Positions 7,278-16,032 of a stretch of DNA of 64,000 nt are shown piece after piece (position 1 is the stretch's first letter; each line of letters starts with the position of its first letter). Origin of the DNA: JACCXG01 sp963834305 (GTDB taxonomy: Bacteria > Acidobacteriota > Vicinamibacteria > Vicinamibacterales > 2-12-FULL-66-21); the NCBI GenBank assembly GCA_963834305.1, contig CAWIAX010000004.1:310001-374000 (forward strand), read 5' to 3'. A program made the translations under genes and the position numbers. Under the pieces are notes generated by a model. It did not search any database and was not told the DNA's origin. It was given only the letters and a program-made list of their open reading frames with translations.

Positions 7278-9974
7278 ATGCCCCCGACCTTCCGCCTCGC
7301 GGCCCTGGCCATCGTGGCGGCCGTGATGACCGGCTACGCCTACCAGTCCCCGACCCAGCCGTGGCCGCCGGCCGTGCAGACGATCGCCCCGGTGTCGAAG
7401 GCCCTCGCGCCGTCCGACGCCCTCGCCTCGTTCGCCCTCCCGCCCGGCTTCCGCATCGAACTGGTCGCGGCCGAGCCGCTGGTCCAGGACCCCATCATGA
7501 TCGAGTGGGACCGCGCCGGCCGCCTCTGGGTGGTCGAGCTGCCCGGCTACATGCGCGATATCAGCGCCGAAGGCGAGCTCGATCCGGTCGGCCGCATCGT
7601 CGTGCTCGAGGATGCCGACCACGACGGGAAGATGGACACGCGGACGGTCTTTGCCGACAAGCTGGTGCAGCCGCGCGCGCTGGCGGTGCTCGAGCACGGC
7701 GTGCTGGTGGGGGAGTCGCCCGACATCTGGCTGCTGCGCGACACCGACGGCGACCTGCGGTCGGACATCAAGGAGCTGGTGACCTCGGGTTACGGCCGCC
7801 GCGAGGCCAACGTCGAGATCAACGCCAACAGCCTCTACTGGGCGCTCGACAACCGCTTGTATTCCGCCGGCCTCGCCGCCGACTTCTACCTGACGCTCGA
7901 GGACGGCTCGTTCCGGGTCCACGAGTCGCTCTCGCGCGGGCAGTGGGGCACGACCCAGGACGATGCGGGCCGGATGTACCGGAATCACAACGAATCGCCG
8001 CTGCACGCGGACCTGGTGCCGACGCCGTATTACGCCCGCAACCCCCACCTGCTCCGCACCCGCGGCAGCCATGAACCGCTGCGGAACCCGGACGGCGACA
8101 TCACGGCGGTGTGGCCCTCGCACCAGACGCCGGGCACCAACCGCGCCTATCAGCACGGCATCCTCCGCGAGGACGGGACGCTGGCGCGCTACACCGCCGC
8201 GTGCGCGCCGCTGATCTTCCGCGGCGACCGCTTCCCGGCCGACTTCTACGGCAATGCCTTCGTGGCGGAGCCGGCGGCGAACGTCGTCAGCCGCTTCATC
8301 CTGTCGGACGACGGGACCACGCTGCGGGCGCGGAAGCCCTACGACCGCGCCGAGTTCCTGACGTCTACGGACGAGCGCTTCCGCCCGGTGCACCTGTCGA
8401 GCGCGCCCGACGGGACGCTCTACATCGCCGACATGTACCGCGGGATCATCCAGCACGGCGCCTACGTCACCGAGTACCTGCGTGAGCAGATCCTGGAGCG
8501 GCACCTGGAGCAGCCTACCGCCTACGGCCGGATCTACCGCGTGGTCCACGAGTCGGCCTCGCGCGATCCCCAGCGGATGCGCACGCCCGCGCCGCCGGCG
8601 GCGCTGGTCGCGATGCTGGCGCACCCGAACGGCTGGTGGCGCCAGGCGGCGCAGCGGGTGATGGTGGAACGCCGCGACCGGTCGGTGGCGCCGGCACTCG
8701 CGGCGCTGGCGGGCACGGCTCCGGACTGGCGCACGCGCGTCCACGCGCTGTGGACGCTGGACGGGCTCGACGCCATCGAGCCGTCGGTGGTGATCCGGGC
8801 CCTGGACGACGAGTCGCGGGACGTGCGCGTCTCGGCGCTCCGGATCGCGGAGCGCTGGCTCGGCGAGGCCGGGCATCCGATGCAGGCGGCGGTGCGGAAG
8901 CGCCTGGAAGATGCGGACTGGGCGGTGCGCCATCAGTATGCGGCCTCGATCGGCGCGCTGCCGGAGGGTGTCCGGGCGGCTGCCGCGGCGGCCGTGCTCG
9001 AGCGGCATGGCGGCGATCCCGTCACGACCGACGCGGTGCTGAGCGGCCTGGCGGGCGTCGAGTCGGCGGTGCTGGAACGCCTGCTGGACAAGGGCGGGAG
9101 CAGCGCGACGCCGGCGTTCGAGGGGGCCATCACGATGCTCGCTGCGACGGTCGTGAAGAGCGCCAAAGATGCGCCGGTCCAGAGCCTGTTCGCCTGGACG
9201 GCGGCCACGCGCCCGCCGTGGCAGCGCGCCGCCCTGCTCCGTGGCGCGGAGGTCGCGCTTCTCGGGGCGGAGATGCCGGGCACCGTCGCCAGCGAGCGCC
9301 GTACCGCCCCGGCCCCGGGAGCGCCGTGCCCGACCTGCCCCGGTGGGCGGGGTGGTCCGGGCGGCGCCTACGCGTTTCCGAAGGCGCAGGCCGCTGCCGC
9401 GGCAGCCCAGCGCACAGGCGGCGGCCGCGGCGGCGCCGTGGCCATGCCGCTCGACCGCGAGCCTGAACCACTCTCGAGGCTGGCCGCGCGGGACGACCTG
9501 GATGGGAAGCGCGCGGCCGCGCTTCTCGCCCGTCTGACGTGGCCTGGCAAGGCCGGCGTCGCGCCCGCCGCCGCGCCGCTCGCGGCGGCCGACCAGCAGC
9601 GCTTCGAGGCCGGCCGCGAGATCTACCGCAACATCTGCCAGGGCTGCCATGGCCCCGACGGCCGCGGCATGGAGCGGGTCGGACCGCCCCTCGCCGGCTC
9701 CGAGCTGGCCGGCGCGCCGGCGGGCCTGCCGGCACGCGTGATCCTCAACGGCAAGGAAGGCGAGGTTGGACTGATGCCGCCGCTCGGCGGCACGCTGAGC
9801 GACGAGCAGATTGCCGGCGTCCTGACCTACATCCGGCGCGAGTGGGGAGGCACGGGCAACCCGGTGGATCCCGGGACCGTGGCTCGCATCCGCGCGGCTA
9901 GCGTCGATCGGAGGCGTCCCTGGACGCGCCAGGAGCTGCTGGCCCTGCCCCCTGACGCGGCGCCGGGTCGCTGA
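7278..9974 (+). CDS. PVC-type membrane-bound dehydrogenase with HEAT repeats and cytochrome c
   Basis: An 898-residue exported protein. It has a signal peptide (1-23) and a seven-bladed propeller domain of the putative membrane-bound dehydrogenase family (about 45-410; FRIELVAAEPLVQDP, FVAEPAANVVSRF, LYIADMYRGIIQHGAY). HEAT-like helical repeats follow (about 430-610), then a Gly/Pro/Cys linker and a class I cytochrome c domain. The haem site is Cys787-x-x-Cys790-His791, with Met833 (GLMPPLGG) as probable axial ligand. It presumably oxidises a sugar or alcohol in the periplasm and passes electrons to the haem; the substrate cannot be told. The last 77 bases overlap the convergent MscS gene. 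Confidence 0.9.
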   Translation: MPPTFRLAALAIVAAVMTGYAYQSPTQPWPPAVQTIAPVSKALAPSDALASFALPPGFRIELVAAEPLVQDPIMIEWDRAGRLWVVELPGYMRDISAEGELDPVGRIVVLEDADHDGKMDTRTVFADKLVQPRALAVLEHGVLVGESPDIWLLRDTDGDLRSDIKELVTSGYGRREANVEINANSLYWALDNRLYSAGLAADFYLTLEDGSFRVHESLSRGQWGTTQDDAGRMYRNHNESPLHADLVPTPYYARNPHLLRTRGSHEPLRNPDGDITAVWPSHQTPGTNRAYQHGILREDGTLARYTAACAPLIFRGDRFPADFYGNAFVAEPAANVVSRFILSDDGTTLRARKPYDRAEFLTSTDERFRPVHLSSAPDGTLYIADMYRGIIQHGAYVTEYLREQILERHLEQPTAYGRIYRVVHESASRDPQRMRTPAPPAALVAMLAHPNGWWRQAAQRVMVERRDRSVAPALAALAGTAPDWRTRVHALWTLDGLDAIEPSVVIRALDDESRDVRVSALRIAERWLGEAGHPMQAAVRKRLEDADWAVRHQYAASIGALPEGVRAAAAAAVLERHGGDPVTTDAVLSGLAGVESAVLERLLDKGGSSATPAFEGAITMLAATVVKSAKDAPVQSLFAWTAATRPPWQRAALLRGAEVALLGAEMPGTVASERRTAPAPGAPCPTCPGGRGGPGGAYAFPKAQAAAAAAQRTGGGRGGAVAMPLDREPEPLSRLAARDDLDGKRAAALLARLTWPGKAGVAPAAAPLAAADQQRFEAGREIYRNICQGCHGPDGRGMERVGPPLAGSELAGAPAGLPARVILNGKEGEVGLMPPLGGTLSDEQIAGVLTYIRREWGGTGNPVDPGTVARIRAASVDRRRPWTRQELLALPPDAAPGR

Positions 9975-10854
9975 GGTCCGGCCACTCCTCGCGCAGCGTC
10001 GTGCCGCCGACGCGGCTGAAGTCCAGCGTGCGGATCGGGAACGGGATCGTGACCTCCTGCTCGTCGAACGCCCGCTTGATCCGCTTGACCGCCTCGCTCC
10101 GCGCCAGGAGGTAGTCGGTCTCCTTCACGAACGAGATCCAGAACCGGATCGTGAAGTCGATCGAGCTCTCGCCGAACCCTTCGTAGAACAGCTCCGCATC
10201 CTTGTCGGACTCCCGCCCGGGAATGCCGTCCACGGCCCTGAGCGCGATCTGCTGCGCGCGGTCGAGATCGTCGCCGTACGACACCCCCACCTTGACGTCC
10301 ACCCGCCGCCGCCCCGACTGGCTGAAATTCACCAGCGGCGTCTGGAACACATCCTTGTTGGGAATCAGCGCGACCTGCCCGGTGAGCGTGCGCAGGATGG
10401 TCGAGCGCAGGTTGATGTGCTCGACCACGCCGTAGAAGTCGTTGGTCTGGATCAGGTGCCCCTTCCGGAACGGGTGCCGCAGCTGCAGCAGCAGCCCGGC
10501 CACGAAGTTGGACGCGAGATCCTGGAAGGCCAGGCCGACGACCAGGGTGAGGATGCCGGCGCCGGCAACCAGCGAGGTGACGGTCTTGTCGAGCTGCAGA
10601 ATCCCGAGCGCGATGAAGAGCCCGGCCGACAGCACGACGATCCACACGACGCGCGTAAGGAGCCGATTGATTTCCTCGTATGGCGTGGCCCGGTGCAGCA
10701 CGCGTGCGGTCAGCCCCGACGCCACCCGCGCCGCGAGCCAGAACGCCGCGACGACGAGCAGCGCGGCGCCCAGATTGGGAAGCATCAGGATGGCGCCTTC
10801 GGTCCACCCGTACAGCTTGTCGGTGACTTCGTTGAAGGTGTCGGTGAGCGGCAT
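9898..10854 (-). CDS. Small-conductance mechanosensitive channel, MscS family
   Basis: A 318-residue inner-membrane channel. It has three predicted membrane helices in residues 25-125. The third carries the pore-lining pattern AGILTLVVGLAFQDLASNF. It continues into the MscS beta domain (FRKGHLIQTNDFYGVVEHI, LIPNKDVF) and an alpha/beta tail (VKVGVSYGDDLDRA). It probably releases solutes under hypo-osmotic stress. It begins six bases after the NagA-like stop and lacks its own Shine-Dalgarno sequence, so it is probably co-transcribed. The unstructured Pro/Ala-rich C-terminus is the part that overlaps the convergent dehydrogenase gene. Confidence 0.93.
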   Translation of the reverse strand: MPLTDTFNEVTDKLYGWTEGAILMLPNLGAALLVVAAFWLAARVASGLTARVLHRATPYEEINRLLTRVVWIVVLSAGLFIALGILQLDKTVTSLVAGAGILTLVVGLAFQDLASNFVAGLLLQLRHPFRKGHLIQTNDFYGVVEHINLRSTILRTLTGQVALIPNKDVFQTPLVNFSQSGRRRVDVKVGVSYGDDLDRAQQIALRAVDGIPGRESDKDAELFYEGFGESSIDFTIRFWISFVKETDYLLARSEAVKRIKRAFDEQEVTIPFPIRTLDFSRVGGTTLREEWPDLSDPAPRQGAGPAAPGASRDASDRR

Positions 10855-10860
10855 GGCGAT

Positions 10861-12081
10861 TCAGGCTGCAGCGACCGGCTCGCCGGCCACGAACACCCGG
10901 CGGATGCCGAGCGCCTCGTCGAGCACGACCAGGTCGGCCAGCTTGCCCGCCTCGAGGCTGCCGATCTCGCGATCGCGCCCGAGGATGGCGGCCGGGGTGA
11001 GGGTGGCCATGCGGATGGCCGCCGGCAGGTCCACGCCGGCGGCCTGGTGCAGGTGCCGGACCATGAAGTCCATGCCGCGCACGCTGCTCGCCAGGTTCGG
11101 CGAATCGGGGAGCAGGCCCACGGCGCCGTCGCTGTAGAACGTCTCGCCGCCGTCAGCCGGGCCGAAGGTGTAGAGGCCTGGCGGACAGTCGAGCGCGCGG
11201 CTGCAGTCGGTCACCAGGGCGGTGCGGCCCGCCCCCTTCCACTTCACCACGAAGCGCAGCAGCTCGGGCGAGAGGTGCCGTCCATCCGCGATCACCTCCG
11301 TCGTCATGTCCTCGTGATCGAGCACGAACTCCATCATGCTCGCCTGCATCGGCGTGCCGCAGCGGTCACGGAGCGACGCGACGCTGCTCATCGCGCAGTA
11401 GAAGTGATCGACGTGGCGCACGCCGAGCGCGTGCGCCATCGCCATCTCCGCCCAGGTCGCGTTGGAATGGCCGGCGTTCAGCCGGATGCCGCGGGCCGCG
11501 GCGGCGCGGTAGAAGCCGGCGGCGCCGGGCAGTTCGGGCGCACACGTCGCGGTCACGACGACGCCGTCGAAATCGAGGTACTGCTCGTATTCGTGCGCGA
11601 TCGGCGGCCTGGCCGGCAGTTTCGGATGGCAGCCGACCTTGTCCTCGGCAAAGAAGGGGCCGTAGAGATGCGCGCCGAGCGTGCGGCCCAGGCCGGCGCC
11701 GGGATCCGCGCCGCGCCCCCGCATGGCGCGGGTGTGGCGCAGGAAGGCCAGCGTCTGCTCGTGGTACGCCACGGTGCTCGTCGGGACGATGGAAGTGACG
11801 CCGTGGCGCGTGTGCGCGCGGATCGCCGTTTCGAAGGCCTCGATGGTGCCGTCCATGAAGTCGGCGTTGTCGCCGCCGTGCACGTGCAGGTCGATGAAGC
11901 CGGGCGCGACGAAGTGGCCTTCGGCGTCCACGGTGGCGCCGGGCCAGGGCGGCAGGGTGCGGCGATCGCCGACCGCGGTCAGCCGGCCATCTTCGACGTC
12001 CAGCGCGCCGTCCGGGACCAGGCGATCGGGAAGGACGAGCGTGGCGTTGGTGATGCGGAAAGGGACGGGGCCGCGCGGCAT
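10861..12081 (-). CDS. nagA: N-acetylglucosamine-6-phosphate deacetylase-like amidohydrolase
   Basis: A 406-residue metal-dependent hydrolase of the NagA family. NagA removes acetate from GlcNAc-6-P in amino-sugar recycling. Visible motifs are HVH at 66-68, GHSNATWAEM, DHFYCAMSS and the catalytic Asp in LVTDCSRA. The usual metal-ligand Glu of the EGPF motif is Tyr140 here (AHLYGPFF), so metal content or substrate may differ. Start ATG 12081 has no Shine-Dalgarno sequence but a TATGAT ends six bases upstream. It lies 22 bases after the ADOP permease and before MscS. Family call firm; exact substrate uncertain. Confidence 0.82.
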   Translation of the reverse strand: MPRGPVPFRITNATLVLPDRLVPDGALDVEDGRLTAVGDRRTLPPWPGATVDAEGHFVAPGFIDLHVHGGDNADFMDGTIEAFETAIRAHTRHGVTSIVPTSTVAYHEQTLAFLRHTRAMRGRGADPGAGLGRTLGAHLYGPFFAEDKVGCHPKLPARPPIAHEYEQYLDFDGVVVTATCAPELPGAAGFYRAAAARGIRLNAGHSNATWAEMAMAHALGVRHVDHFYCAMSSVASLRDRCGTPMQASMMEFVLDHEDMTTEVIADGRHLSPELLRFVVKWKGAGRTALVTDCSRALDCPPGLYTFGPADGGETFYSDGAVGLLPDSPNLASSVRGMDFMVRHLHQAAGVDLPAAIRMATLTPAAILGRDREIGSLEAGKLADLVVLDEALGIRRVFVAGEPVAAA

Positions 12082-12087
12082 GACGAC

Positions 12088-12093
12088 ATCATA
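12088..12093 (-). promoter_or_regulatory. -10-like TATGAT six bases before NagA-like start
   Basis: TATGAT lies in the 22-base gap after the permease gene, with exactly six bases to the ATG and no Shine-Dalgarno sequence. It suggests an internal, leaderless promoter. Confidence 0.4.
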
Positions 12094-12103
12094 GCGTCCG
12101 CGC

Positions 12104-14575
12104 CTAGTCCTGCCGGAGGGCGTCGAGGAGATTGGTGCGGGCGGCGCGGCGGGCCGGGAGGTAGCAGGCGAGCAGCCCGACGGCGCCGAGCAGCACGGCG
12201 ACGCCGGCAAAGACGCCCGGGTCGCGCGCGCTGATGCCGAACAGCAGAGCTGTCAGCGCCCGCGATCCGAGCGCGGCCGCGACGAGGCCAATCGCGAGGC
12301 CAGCCAGCACGAGCAGGCCCCCCTGTCGCATGACGAGCCGCAGCACGTCCCCGGCGCCCGCGCCCACCGCCATCCGGACGCCAATCTCGCGCCGCCGCTG
12401 CAGGACGCTGAACGACAGCACGCCGTAGACGCCGACGACCGCCAGGAGCAGCGCCAGGCCGGCAAAGCCGAGGAGGATGGTGGCGTAGAAGCGCGGCTGC
12501 GCCACCGAGGTCGCCAGCCGCGCGTCCATGGTCATGACGCTTTCCAGCGGCACATCGGGATCGATCGCCTGCACCGCGGCGCGCAGCGCCGGCACCAGCG
12601 CCATCGGATCCGCCGCGGCCCGGACGACGAGATAGGTCCCGGCGGAGCGCAGCTGCGTTGACTGGCGATACGAGACGTAGACCTCCGGCTGGGGCTCGGT
12701 ATCGAGCCCGGCATGCCTGACGTCCCCGACGATCCCGATGACCTCGGAGGGCTCGCGGAAGACCGGCAGCTCGCGACCGACGAGCCGCGTGCCGGGGAAG
12801 TAGGTGCGCGCGAAGGCCTCGTTGATGAGGATGACGGGACGGCTGCCGGCGCGGTCGCTCTCCGCCAGGGCGCGGCCCGCGACGAGGCGGAGGCCCAGGG
12901 CCTCGAGATACCCGGCGCTCACGACCCGCAGGCTCGCGGTGGCCGGCGGTTGATCGGCGGCATCGGGCCGCCCCGGCAGGTCGAAGGCCACGAGCATCAG
13001 GCCGGGCGAGAGCGGGAGCGTGCCGACGGTGCCAGCCGCGGCCACGCCGGGCACGGACGCCAGCCCCTCGAGCAGGCGATCGTCGTACTGGATGGCCCGA
13101 ACGCCCTCGTACCTGGCGGGCGGCAGCGTGACCCGCGCGGTGAGGACGTTCGACGGATCGTAGCCGGGGTCGACATCCACCAGCCGGACGAAGCTCTTGG
13201 CGAGCAGCCCCGCGCCGACGAGCAGCACCACCGCGATCGCGATCTCGCCAATCGCCAGCGCCAGCCGCGCGCGGTTGCCGCGGACGAAGCGCAGGCCGCT
13301 CGACCCGCGGTAGCCCGCCGCCCCGAGCGCGGGCGCCAGATCCACGCCGAGCGCCTGCAGCGCCGGCGCCGTGCCGAACAGCAGCCCGCTCAGGAGCGAC
13401 GCGGCCACGGTGAAGAGCAGCACGCGGCCGTCGATCGCCAGTTCCTCCAGGCGCGGGAAGTCCGCGGGGGCGACGGCGGGCAGCAGGCGCTGCAGCCACC
13501 ACGCGAGCAGCAGCCCCGCCATCGCGCCGAGCGCCGCCAGCATCAGGCTTTCGGTCAGGAATTGCCGTGCGATCCGCCAGCGGCCGGCTCCGATGGCCGC
13601 CCGGATGGCGACCTCGCGTCCGCGCGCCGCGCCGCGGCCGAGCAGCAGGTTGGCGAGGTTGGCGATGGCGATGAGGAGGACCAGCAGCACCACGGCCATC
13701 AGCAGGACGAGGGCCGGCCGGACATCGCGCACCAGCTCGTCCTTCAGGGGGGTGAGGCGCAGGTTGGGCGGGGGGCCGTCGTCGAGCGGCGTCATTGTCC
13801 GGCCGCCGTCCGCGAACAGCCCCTGCACGACCGTCCGCCCCTCGGCCTGCGCCTGCTCCACGGTGGCGCCCGGCTTCAGGCGGGCGAGCGCGGGGAAAGC
13901 AAAGACGTTCCGCTCGTTCGGGTTCCGGCTCGGCAGGGGGACGACGTGCGGCGTCCAGATCTCGGCGTCGTGATCGGGGAAGAAGAACCACGGCGGCATC
14001 ACGCCGACAATCTCGTGCGGATTCCCATCCAGGATGAGCGTGCGCCCGACGGCGGCGGGGTCGCCGGAAAAGAGGGACTGCCACGCGGCGTGGCTGAGGA
14101 TGGCCACCCGGTTGGCGGGCGGCTGCTCCTCGGCGGCCTGGAAGGTGCGGCCGCGCGCCGGCATTGCCCGGAGCAGGGGAAAGAGGGCGGCCGACACCGA
14201 AGCGCCGGGCACGCGGCGCGCCTCCCCCTGGCCGGTCAGGGTGTAGGCACGCGGGCTGTACGCCGCGAGCGCGTCCAGCGTGGTGGTGCGCGCGAGCCAG
14301 GCGTGGTAGGTCTCGTTGGTGATCGCCGCCATCCGCCGGCCGCGATTGGCCGGCCGCTCCTCGATGGCGCGCAGCAAGCCGTCGCTCTCAGGGTAGGGCA
14401 GCGGCCGCAGCAGCACGCTGTTGACGACCGAAAAGACCGCGCTGTTGGCGCCGATGCCGAGCGCGAGGGTCAGCACCGCGAGCAGCACGAACGCCGGGCG
14501 GGCCGTCAGCTGCCGCAGCCCGATCCTGAAGTCCTGCCCGAAATCCCGCCCGAAATCTCGCATGAAGCTGCGCAT
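12104..14575 (-). CDS. ADOP-type (duplicated MacB/FtsX) permease
   Basis: An 823-residue inner-membrane protein. It has a short N-terminal region, a first membrane helix (FVLLAVLTLALGIGANSAVF), a large MacB periplasmic core domain (about 50-250), then a block of three helices near 280-400. A second MacB-like core and final three-helix FtsX block end the protein (LLAVVGVYGVLSFSVLQRR through LLDALRQD). This is the acidobacterial duplicated orphan permease (ADOP) layout. Such proteins usually occur without an adjacent ATPase, and none is seen here. A GGAGGG lies three bases before the ATG at 14575. Substrate unknown; MacB relatives move peptides, lipoproteins or drugs. Confidence 0.92.
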   Translation of the reverse strand: MRSFMRDFGRDFGQDFRIGLRQLTARPAFVLLAVLTLALGIGANSAVFSVVNSVLLRPLPYPESDGLLRAIEERPANRGRRMAAITNETYHAWLARTTTLDALAAYSPRAYTLTGQGEARRVPGASVSAALFPLLRAMPARGRTFQAAEEQPPANRVAILSHAAWQSLFSGDPAAVGRTLILDGNPHEIVGVMPPWFFFPDHDAEIWTPHVVPLPSRNPNERNVFAFPALARLKPGATVEQAQAEGRTVVQGLFADGGRTMTPLDDGPPPNLRLTPLKDELVRDVRPALVLLMAVVLLVLLIAIANLANLLLGRGAARGREVAIRAAIGAGRWRIARQFLTESLMLAALGAMAGLLLAWWLQRLLPAVAPADFPRLEELAIDGRVLLFTVAASLLSGLLFGTAPALQALGVDLAPALGAAGYRGSSGLRFVRGNRARLALAIGEIAIAVVLLVGAGLLAKSFVRLVDVDPGYDPSNVLTARVTLPPARYEGVRAIQYDDRLLEGLASVPGVAAAGTVGTLPLSPGLMLVAFDLPGRPDAADQPPATASLRVVSAGYLEALGLRLVAGRALAESDRAGSRPVILINEAFARTYFPGTRLVGRELPVFREPSEVIGIVGDVRHAGLDTEPQPEVYVSYRQSTQLRSAGTYLVVRAAADPMALVPALRAAVQAIDPDVPLESVMTMDARLATSVAQPRFYATILLGFAGLALLLAVVGVYGVLSFSVLQRRREIGVRMAVGAGAGDVLRLVMRQGGLLVLAGLAIGLVAAALGSRALTALLFGISARDPGVFAGVAVLLGAVGLLACYLPARRAARTNLLDALRQD

Positions 14576-14648
14576 CGGCCCTCCGCCGCGGCTGAGTAGT
14601 CCGCGTCCTTCCCCGATGAGACGGCGGGGACGCCGAAGTGGTTGACTC

Positions 14649-15170
14649 TCACCACCATCCCGTCCCGGCTTCCCCCTTCACCGGGCCGACGATCTCCGGG
14701 GTGACCCATCCGCCGTAGAATCCGCCGGGCTGCGGGACCACGCGGTTGCCGCCGACGAAGCACGCCAGGAGCGACGGATAGAACGAGAGGTGGCCCCGGA
14801 TGCTGGCGAAGGCGGAGGACGGGTCCGCGTACGACCAGGCCGCGCGTGCGATCGGCGGCATGCCCGGGATCACGACGTCCCAGTAGCCCGCCGCACCCTT
14901 CCACTCGCACAGCGATTGTCCCGCCGCCGGCCGCAGCCACTCCATCCGCACGTCGTCCGGCGGCAGGTAGAAGGTTGGCGCGTTCGCGGTTTCGAGGATG
15001 CGGATTGCGCGCCGTGTCTGCGCGACCGTGCGCTCGCCGGCCTGGACGATGACCTCCCGCGCGTCGGCCTCGGCGCGGGGCGGCCGGGGATAGTCCCAGA
15101 CCGATTCCTGGTCGAGATCCGGGATGACCGCGAAGGGTGGACGCGTCGTGCCGTCGTACTTGAAGCCCAT
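14649..15170 (-). CDS. DUF427 domain protein
   Basis: A 173-residue cytoplasmic protein. It carries the DUF427 beta fold, with family patterns PTFYLPPDDVRMEWL, SLCEWKGAAGYW and a C-terminal FYGGWVTPEIVGPVKG. The molecular function of the family is not known. The ATG at 15170 (MGFKYDG) fits family N-termini better than the ATG at 15203. It ends 73 bases before the ADOP permease. Confidence 0.88.
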   Translation of the reverse strand: MGFKYDGTTRPPFAVIPDLDQESVWDYPRPPRAEADAREVIVQAGERTVAQTRRAIRILETANAPTFYLPPDDVRMEWLRPAAGQSLCEWKGAAGYWDVVIPGMPPIARAAWSYADPSSAFASIRGHLSFYPSLLACFVGGNRVVPQPGGFYGGWVTPEIVGPVKGEAGTGWW

Positions 15171-15228
15171 GATGTTCCCCCGAAGGATCCGGCGGCCCGC
15201 CACGCTCTAACCGCCAGGAGATACGCAG

Positions 15229-15996
15229 ATGATCACACACATGCGGCAGCGATCCGTCCTTTCCCTGGTGGCCCTCATCCTCTTCGTGGGAGTGTCCGTG
15301 GGCCTGCCCGGCACCGGGCCGGAGCGGAACCGGACGTTCTCGGAAGCGGAGATCTTCTTCGAGCTGAACGACACCGACGGCGACCTCGGCATCCACGCGT
15401 CGATCGATGGCGAGCCCTGGACGGCTCTTGAGATCGAGGGACCCGGCGAACGCCACCTGCTGAACATCGTCAGCCGCGGACGGCTGCGCACGCAGGGGCT
15501 GACCCAGCTCTTCTTCGAGAGCGCCGAGCCGTCGTTCGACGAGCTGGCGCCTGCCGCCTTCTTCCGGCGCTTTCCGGAGGGACGCTACGAGATCGAGGCG
15601 CGCACGCAGGACGGCGGCGAGCTCGAAGGGACCGCGGTGCTGTCGCACGTGCTGGCGGCGCCCCCCGGCAACGTGCTGATCTCCGGCGCGCCCGCCGCCG
15701 GGAGCTGCGACAGCCCGGTGCTGCCGGTGGCCAGCCCGCCCGTGGTCATCGACTGGGATCCGGTCACGCGCTCCCACCCCGACATCGGCAGGCGCGGCGC
15801 GGTCACGATCAGCCGGTATCAGCTGTTCGTCGAGCGGGAGGGGGTCAAGCTGAGTCTCGATCTGCCGCCGTCAATCACGGAGTTCGAAGTCCCCATGGCG
15901 CTGACGAACCTGGGCAGGGAGTTCAAGTTCGAGATCATCGCCCGCACCGCAACCGGCAACAACACCGCGATCGAGAGCTGCTTCCGGCTGCAGTAG
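15229..15996 (+). CDS. Secreted Fn3-like hypothetical protein
   Basis: 255 residues with an N-terminal signal segment (LSLVALILFVGVSVGLPG), so probably exported or periplasmic. The remainder is acidic and beta-rich. The last third looks like a fibronectin type III fold (PPVVIDWDPVTRSHP, ITEFEVPMAL, FEIIARTATGNNTA). A good Shine-Dalgarno AGGAGA precedes the ATG. It is divergent from the DUF427 gene. Two cysteines (SCDSP, SCFRL) could form a disulphide. No enzyme motif is seen and I do not recognise a named family. Confidence 0.75.
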   Translation: MITHMRQRSVLSLVALILFVGVSVGLPGTGPERNRTFSEAEIFFELNDTDGDLGIHASIDGEPWTALEIEGPGERHLLNIVSRGRLRTQGLTQLFFESAEPSFDELAPAAFFRRFPEGRYEIEARTQDGGELEGTAVLSHVLAAPPGNVLISGAPAAGSCDSPVLPVASPPVVIDWDPVTRSHPDIGRRGAVTISRYQLFVEREGVKLSLDLPPSITEFEVPMALTNLGREFKFEIIARTATGNNTAIESCFRLQ

Positions 15997-16032
15997 CCGG
16001 CTCGCCCGCTACCGGGCCGGCGCGGGCGGCGG

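Noticed and set aside
12713..14599. Long plus-strand frame opposite the ADOP permease
   Set aside because: Compositionally biased Arg/Gln/Asp product without motifs; the minus-strand permease is unmistakable.
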